A stretch of 10,302 nt of DNA, taken from the NCBI GenBank assembly GCA_903932755.1, contig CAIZHL010000269.1, positions 1 through 10,302 of the forward strand, given 5' to 3'. The translations under genes and the position numbers were made by a program. This document shows, one piece after another, positions 6,179 through 10,302 of this stretch. Source of the DNA: an uncultured beta proteobacterium. Its GTDB lineage: Bacteria; Pseudomonadota; Gammaproteobacteria; Burkholderiales; Rhodocyclaceae. The notes below the pieces were generated by a model. It ran no database searches and was not told where the DNA came from. It saw only the letters and a list, made by a program, of their open reading frames with translations. Within the stretch, counting starts at the first letter, position 1. Every line of letters begins with the position of its first letter.

Positions 6179-7192
6179 ATGAACGAAGGCATGATCCGGG
6201 TTGCACCCTTGCTCCCATCACGACAGGTGCTGGCGCGCTTGGGCGTCGATTGGGGCGATGTGCTCGACGAATGCGGTCTGCACCCGGACCTGTTCGCCCA
6301 TCCGGACAACCCGATTGCCTTCGCCGATCTGTGTCGCTTCGTCCGGCTTGGCGCAAACGCCTCCCGTTGCGAGCACTTCGGTCTTCTGCTGGCGCACGAG
6401 GCCAGTGTCGCCACGCTGGGCGCCGTCGGCCTTGGGGCGCTGAAGGGTGCTCAGGTCGGTTCGGTGCTCGCGGCGATGATCCGCAACCTCCATCTGCATG
6501 ACCAGGGCGCCGTTCCTTTCCTGACGGTGGATGGCGGCAAGGCCTGCTTCGGCTATCTCGTCGCCGACTACCATCCTTGCGGCGTTTCTGTCGTGCTCGA
6601 CGGCGCTGTCGGCATCATCCACCGGATCGTCGCCAGCCTCTGCGGGCCGAACTGGCGACCGCTTGAAGTAGGCTTCGCCCGCCGTCAGCCGCGGGATGTC
6701 GCGCCCTACATCGAGTTCTTCGGGGTGCCCCTGAACTTCGATGCGACCTATACCGGCGTGGTATTCCGCGAGCGCGACCTGCACAAGCGCGTCCAGTTCG
6801 CCCGCCCGGCGGCGCCACCTGACGGCGCCTTCGCGGCGGCCGAGCAGGCCAGCGTGCCTTTCCCCATTCTCATCCGGCGCTTGCTGCAGGTGCTGCTGGT
6901 CACGGAGCGTTGCACGGTGGCCGAGGTGGCCGACCTGCTGGACATGCACCGGCGGACGCTGAACCGGCGCCTTGCGGCCATGGGCGTCACGTTTCGCGAC
7001 CTCGCCGATGAAGCGGCCTATGTCCGCGCGCGCCAGTTGCTGGCCGAAACCGACATGCCGCTGGCGAAACTTGCGAACGCCATGGGCTATGCCGAAGTCA
7101 GCACCTTCAGCTGCCGCTTCCGCCACCGCTCCGGCATCCCTCCGGGGCAGTGGCGCAAGCAGTTCCGCCACGAATTTGTCGTCCCTTCCTGA
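6179..7192 (+). CDS. AraC-family transcriptional regulator with N-terminal arabinose-binding-like domain
   Basis: Encodes 337 residues from the chosen ATG at 6179. The first about 200 residues match the effector domain seen in AraC proteins of the PF12625 type (IRVAPLLPSRQVLARLGVD at the start, then CEHFGLLLAHEASVATLGAV, and VPLNFDATYTGVVF near 183-196). The C-terminal DNA-binding domain has two helix-turn-helix units, about 245-268 (TVAEVADLLDMHRRTLNRRL) and 293-316 (LAKLANAMGYAEVSTFSCRF), ending in the usual GxxPGQWR. Such proteins usually activate a nearby catabolic gene when a small molecule binds. The start is uncertain: ATGs at 6158, 6179 and 6191 are all in frame and none has a strong ribosome site; a TTG at 6077 lies inside the operator palindrome and is unlikely. 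The gene is divergent from the arylsulfatase, which is its most probable target, and ends 34 bases before the multiheme cytochrome gene, which may be on the same transcript. Confidence 0.9.
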   Translation: MNEGMIRVAPLLPSRQVLARLGVDWGDVLDECGLHPDLFAHPDNPIAFADLCRFVRLGANASRCEHFGLLLAHEASVATLGAVGLGALKGAQVGSVLAAMIRNLHLHDQGAVPFLTVDGGKACFGYLVADYHPCGVSVVLDGAVGIIHRIVASLCGPNWRPLEVGFARRQPRDVAPYIEFFGVPLNFDATYTGVVFRERDLHKRVQFARPAAPPDGAFAAAEQASVPFPILIRRLLQVLLVTERCTVAEVADLLDMHRRTLNRRLAAMGVTFRDLADEAAYVRARQLLAETDMPLAKLANAMGYAEVSTFSCRFRHRSGIPPGQWRKQFRHEFVVPS

Positions 7193-7226
7193 CCCCAGGC
7201 GGCCTTGCGTTCCGGCACGGCATCCG

Positions 7227-9518
7227 ATGTCCACATTGAAACTCGTCTTCGCCTGCCTTGCCACGGTTGCCCTGGCAGTGGTGCAACCTGGCGGCGCGGC
7301 AGCGGCCGCTGAGCCCGGCTATGTCGGCGCGCCGGTCTGCGCCCGCTGCCATGCCAAAGAGGTCGAGGCCTGGCGCGGATCACACCACGATCTGGCCATG
7401 CAGGCGCCGACCGACAAGGCCGTGCTGGGCGATTTCACGGGTACGAAATTCAGCCACAAGGGCGTCGTATCCACCTTCTTCAAGCGTGGCGATACCTTCT
7501 ATGTGAACACCGACGGCGCCGACGGCAAGCTGGCCGACTTTCCGATCAAGTATGTATTTGGCGTGACGCCCCTGCAGCAATACCTGGTCGAGTTTTCCGG
7601 CGGCCGCCTGCAGGCGCTTTCCATTGCCTGGGACAGCCGGCCCAAGGCGGCGGGCGGGCAGCGCTGGTTCCATCTTTATCCGAAGGAAAAGATCGGCCAC
7701 AAGGACCCGCTGCACTGGACCGGGATTTACCAGAACTGGAACCTGCAGTGCGCCGAGTGCCACTCCACCGGCCTGCGCAAGAACTATGACGCTGCGACCA
7801 ACAGCTACCGCACGCACTGGCGCGAATTGAACGTGTCCTGCGAGGCCTGCCACGGCCCCGGCGCGCGCCACGTCGATTGGGCCAAGATCGCGAGCAAGCC
7901 CTATCCGGCCGACGACCGCAAGGGCTTTGCCGACGCCACCGCCAGCCGCTGGCGCGAGGCCTGGACCTTCCCCGAGGCCGGCGCCCGATTCGCATGGCGC
8001 GATCGTCCGGCTGACCCGGCGGTGAACAACGCCTGCGCCGCCTGCCATGCGCGCCGCGGCACCCTCGGCGATCGCGACCGGCCCGGTGCGCCGCTGGCCG
8101 ACACGCACCGACTGGCCTTGCCGACTGCGCCGAACTATTACGCCGACGGCCAGCAGCGCGAGGAGGTCTACACCTGGGGTTCCTTCCTGCAAAGCCGGAT
8201 GTTCCAGCACGGCGTCACCTGCATGGACTGCCACGAGCCGCATACGGCCAAATTGCGCACCGAGGGCAACGCGCTGTGCACGCGTTGCCACGATGCTGCC
8301 GCCTTCGACGGCCCGCAGCACCATTTCCACAAGGTCGACGATGCCGGCGCCCGCTGCGTTGCCTGCCACATGCCGGCCACCAACTACATGCTGATCGACC
8401 CTCGCCGCGACCACGCCATGCGCGTGCCGCGGCCGGATCTTTCGCAGCGGCTCGGCAGCCCCGATGCCTGCACCCAATGCCATGTCGGAAAGACCCCCGA
8501 CTGGGCGGCGAGTGCGGTCGACGGCTGGCTGGGCAAGCAATGGCGGCAGCGGCCGAGCAGCGGCCCGGCCCTGCATGCCGGTGCGACACAGGGCGTCAAG
8601 GCGGTACCGGATTTGCTGGCCCTGGCCGGGAACGCCGCACAGCCGCCGCTGGTGCGCGCGGCGGCGGCGCAGATGCTGGCGCCCTACATGCGCCCCGCTT
8701 TGTTGCCGTCAGCCCGCGAATTGCTGAAGGACCCGGAACCCGAGGTTCGCATTGCGGCCCTGGCAATGATCGAACCGGTCGACCCTGTCAACCGCATCCT
8801 CGGCGTCGGCCCGCTGCTGGCCGACCCGGTGCGCGGCGTGCGCAGCGAAGCCGCGCGCGTGCTGGCCGGCGTGCCGGAAAGTCAGCTGCCCGAAGCGCGG
8901 CGCGGCGCTTACCGGCGCGCGCTGGACGAGTACATCGCCGTGCAGCGGCAGGAGGCAGACTGGCCGACGGCCAACGCCAACCTGGGCAACCTCTACCTTC
9001 GCCTCGGGCGTTTCGACGACGCCGTGGCGGCCTTCCGCCGTGCCCTGAAGCTCGACCCGCAGTTTGCCCAGGCCTGGGTCAACCTGGCCGATGCCTGGCG
9101 GATGCAGGGCCGGGAACAGGAGGTCGAGGCGAGCCTGCGCGAAGGCCTCGCCCGGCTGCCGCGCTCGGCCGACCTGTTGCACGCACTGGGGCTGGCGCAA
9201 GTCCGCAAGGGGGACAGGGCGGCGGCGCTGGCTTCGCTGGCGCAAGCCGCCAAGCTGGCCCCCGAGCGTGCCCGCTACGCCTATGTCTGGGCCGTCGCCC
9301 TTCACTCGGCCGGGCGCCGGCAGGAGGCGATCGTCGCCTTGCGCGATGCCGACCGGCGCCATCCCTACGACATGGACATACTGGGCGCCCTGGTGTCCTT
9401 CGAGCGCGAAGCCGGCGACACGCGCGCGGCGCTGGGTCACGCGCGCAAACTGGCCGAGGCGCTGCCCGACGATCCGCAGGTGAAGGCGCTGGTGGCGGAA
9501 CTCGCGCGGGGCCGCTGA
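7227..9518 (+). CDS. Exported octaheme c-type cytochrome with HEAT-like and TPR repeats
   Basis: Encodes 763 residues. The start at 7227 opens a signal peptide (MSTLKLVFACLATVALAVV, cleavage near AAAAA before EPGYVG); the same frame is open earlier but there overlaps the regulator gene. Eight CxxCH heme sites are present at residues 38, 175, 205, 270, 332, 351, 377 and 415 (first Cys of each), and the arrangement resembles the cytochrome c554 / multiheme c family. After the heme part come HEAT-like alpha repeats (about 460-548, with PEPEVRIAALAMIEP and GVRSEAARVLAGVP) and then TPR repeats (about 578-756, with ANANLGNLYLRLGRFDDAVA and AWVNLADAWRMQGREQEVE). It should be a periplasmic electron-transfer protein or multiheme redox enzyme that docks partners through its repeats; the redox partner and any substrate are unknown. 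No clear ribosome site precedes the ATG, and it lies 34 bases after the regulator stop, so translation may depend on the upstream gene. No membrane helix other than the signal peptide is seen. Confidence 0.9.
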   Translation: MSTLKLVFACLATVALAVVQPGGAAAAAEPGYVGAPVCARCHAKEVEAWRGSHHDLAMQAPTDKAVLGDFTGTKFSHKGVVSTFFKRGDTFYVNTDGADGKLADFPIKYVFGVTPLQQYLVEFSGGRLQALSIAWDSRPKAAGGQRWFHLYPKEKIGHKDPLHWTGIYQNWNLQCAECHSTGLRKNYDAATNSYRTHWRELNVSCEACHGPGARHVDWAKIASKPYPADDRKGFADATASRWREAWTFPEAGARFAWRDRPADPAVNNACAACHARRGTLGDRDRPGAPLADTHRLALPTAPNYYADGQQREEVYTWGSFLQSRMFQHGVTCMDCHEPHTAKLRTEGNALCTRCHDAAAFDGPQHHFHKVDDAGARCVACHMPATNYMLIDPRRDHAMRVPRPDLSQRLGSPDACTQCHVGKTPDWAASAVDGWLGKQWRQRPSSGPALHAGATQGVKAVPDLLALAGNAAQPPLVRAAAAQMLAPYMRPALLPSARELLKDPEPEVRIAALAMIEPVDPVNRILGVGPLLADPVRGVRSEAARVLAGVPESQLPEARRGAYRRALDEYIAVQRQEADWPTANANLGNLYLRLGRFDDAVAAFRRALKLDPQFAQAWVNLADAWRMQGREQEVEASLREGLARLPRSADLLHALGLAQVRKGDRAAALASLAQAAKLAPERARYAYVWAVALHSAGRRQEAIVALRDADRRHPYDMDILGALVSFEREAGDTRAALGHARKLAEALPDDPQVKALVAELARGR

Positions 9519-9533
9519 GCCGGGCGCGCACTT

Positions 9534-9578
9534 AAAAACTCGGCGCTGGCGATACGGCGAGGCGAATCCGGTCCGGTC
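9534..9578. repeat. Dispersed intergenic repeat, copy 2 (terminator-like)
   Basis: Second copy of the element at 2745-2793, in the same orientation, between the cytochrome and the restriction-modification gene. On the minus strand CTCGCCG ... CGCCGAG (4 pairs, one mismatch, 2 pairs) is followed directly by TTTTT. Here the T-run faces against the flanking genes, which are both on the plus strand, so it cannot serve as their own terminator; this argues that the sequence is a repeat family member and not just a local terminator. Confidence 0.6.
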
Positions 9579-9612
9579 CCACCGCGGGCCCGATTCAATG
9601 CAGAATGCGTGA

Positions 9613-10302
9613 ATGACACCCGCACAATTCATCGCCCTCTGGCAAAACAATCCGCTGTCCGAACGCGCCGGGGCGCAGGGGCATTTCGACGACCTGTGCG
9701 AACTGCTCGGCGTGGACAAGCCGCGCGACCCGGACAACTATTGTTTCGAACGCGGCGCCGGCAAGGCCAGCGGCGGTGACGGCTGGGCCGACGTCTGGAA
9801 GCGCGGCCATTTCGGCTGGGAGAACAAGCGGCCGGGGCGCGACCTGCGCGCCGCGCTGAAGCAGCTCACCGACTACGCCCTCGAACTGGAAAACCCGCCG
9901 CTGCTGGTGGTCAGCGACCGCGAGATCATCGAGATCCACACCGCCTTCACCGGCTATCCAGACCAGCCGCGCCGTATCGCCATCGCCGACCTTGGCACGC
10001 CGGAGAACCTGCAAACCCTGCGCTGGGTGTTCACCGAGCCGGAAAAGCTGCGCCCGGTCAAATCGCTTGCTGCCATCACCGAAGAAGCCGCCGGCCAGTT
10101 CGGCGCGCTCGCCGAGACCATGCGCAAGCGCGGGCTGGAATCGCAGCCCGTGGCCCACTTCCTGATCCAGTGCCTGTTCTGCATGTTCGCCGAAGACGAA
10201 GGTCTCTTGCCGCGCGGCATCTTCACCGGCCTGCTGGCGAAAGCCGCCGACGACCAGACGCGCGCCGCGAACCGGCTGACCGCCTTGTTCACCGCCATGC
10301 AG
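9613..10302 (+). CDS. MmeI-like type IIL/IIG restriction-modification enzyme, N-terminal part
   Basis: The first 230 residues are present and the gene continues beyond the window. The start reads MTPAQFIALWQNNPLSERAG, followed by HFDDLCELLGVDKP, the usual opening of the large MmeI-like DNA methyltransferase/endonuclease proteins, which are generally 900 residues or more. The nuclease motif of MmeI, D-x9-E-x-K, is intact: D60 in GWAD, E70 and K72 in WENK. Next come the LLVVSDREIIEIHT strand (about 97-110) and a helical spacer with FLIQCLFCMFAEDEGLLP (183-200), which in the family precedes the methyltransferase domain; that domain and the target recognition domain lie outside the window. In this family one polypeptide both methylates and cuts DNA, with no separate restriction gene. 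No good ribosome site is visible before the ATG. It sits 94 bases after the cytochrome gene and seems functionally unrelated to it. Confidence 0.9.
   Translation, partial: MTPAQFIALWQNNPLSERAGAQGHFDDLCELLGVDKPRDPDNYCFERGAGKASGGDGWADVWKRGHFGWENKRPGRDLRAALKQLTDYALELENPPLLVVSDREIIEIHTAFTGYPDQPRRIAIADLGTPENLQTLRWVFTEPEKLRPVKSLAAITEEAAGQFGALAETMRKRGLESQPVAHFLIQCLFCMFAEDEGLLPRGIFTGLLAKAADDQTRAANRLTALFTAMQ

Noticed and set aside
7380..8576. 398-codon minus-strand open frame
   Set aside because: It lies wholly inside the cytochrome gene, whose eight heme motifs and repeats prove the plus-strand frame.
8276..9535. 419-codon plus-strand open frame
   Set aside because: It is a shifted frame of the cytochrome gene, dominated by Arg/Pro/Gly low complexity, with no motif of its own.
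1..10302. CRISPR arrays, tRNA or rRNA genes, insertion sequences
   Set aside because: No regularly spaced repeats, no tRNA- or rRNA-like sequence, and no transposase or terminal inverted repeats were seen in the window.

Overview
The window is GC-rich (codon third positions mostly G or C) and has the gene style of a betaproteobacterium. A Rhodocyclales or Nitrosomonadales type host is my best guess, but that is inference from codon use and gene content; no rRNA or tRNA is present to anchor it.

Layout. On the minus strand, read right to left from about 6.05 kb, come: a large exported Cys-type arylsulfatase (3523-5958); a possible gene remnant just after it (3407-3565); a small exported protein of unknown function (2833-3333); a hairpin and a terminator-like repeat copy (2745-2819); an exported protein of unknown function (1862-2638); a DUF2092-type periplasmic protein (952-1791); and a Gly/Gln/Ser/Pro-rich exported protein (955 to beyond base 1), joined to the DUF2092 gene by an ATGA stop/start overlap. 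On the plus strand come an AraC-family regulator (about 6179-7192), an octaheme c-type cytochrome fused to HEAT-like and TPR repeats (7227-9518), a second repeat copy (9534-9578), and the N-terminal part of an MmeI-like restriction-modification enzyme that leaves the window (9613-10302).

How the parts may work together. The sulfatase and the regulator are divergently oriented around a roughly 200-base region. This region holds a good sigma70-like promoter reading towards the sulfatase (-35 ATGACA, 17-base spacer, -10 TACTAT), and its -35 box lies inside an 11-base palindrome, TGTCATTGACA. Control of the sulfatase by the neighbouring AraC protein is therefore a reasonable hypothesis. The regulator and the cytochrome are 34 bases apart and may share a transcript. 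The sulfatase and all four small minus-strand proteins carry signal peptides, as does the cytochrome, so almost everything between 1 and 9518 except the regulator acts in the cell envelope. The restriction-modification gene looks functionally separate.

I see no complete, obviously new system. The best leads are the divergent regulatory region, the octaheme-TPR fusion, the dispersed terminator-like repeat, and the coding-like remnant behind the sulfatase.
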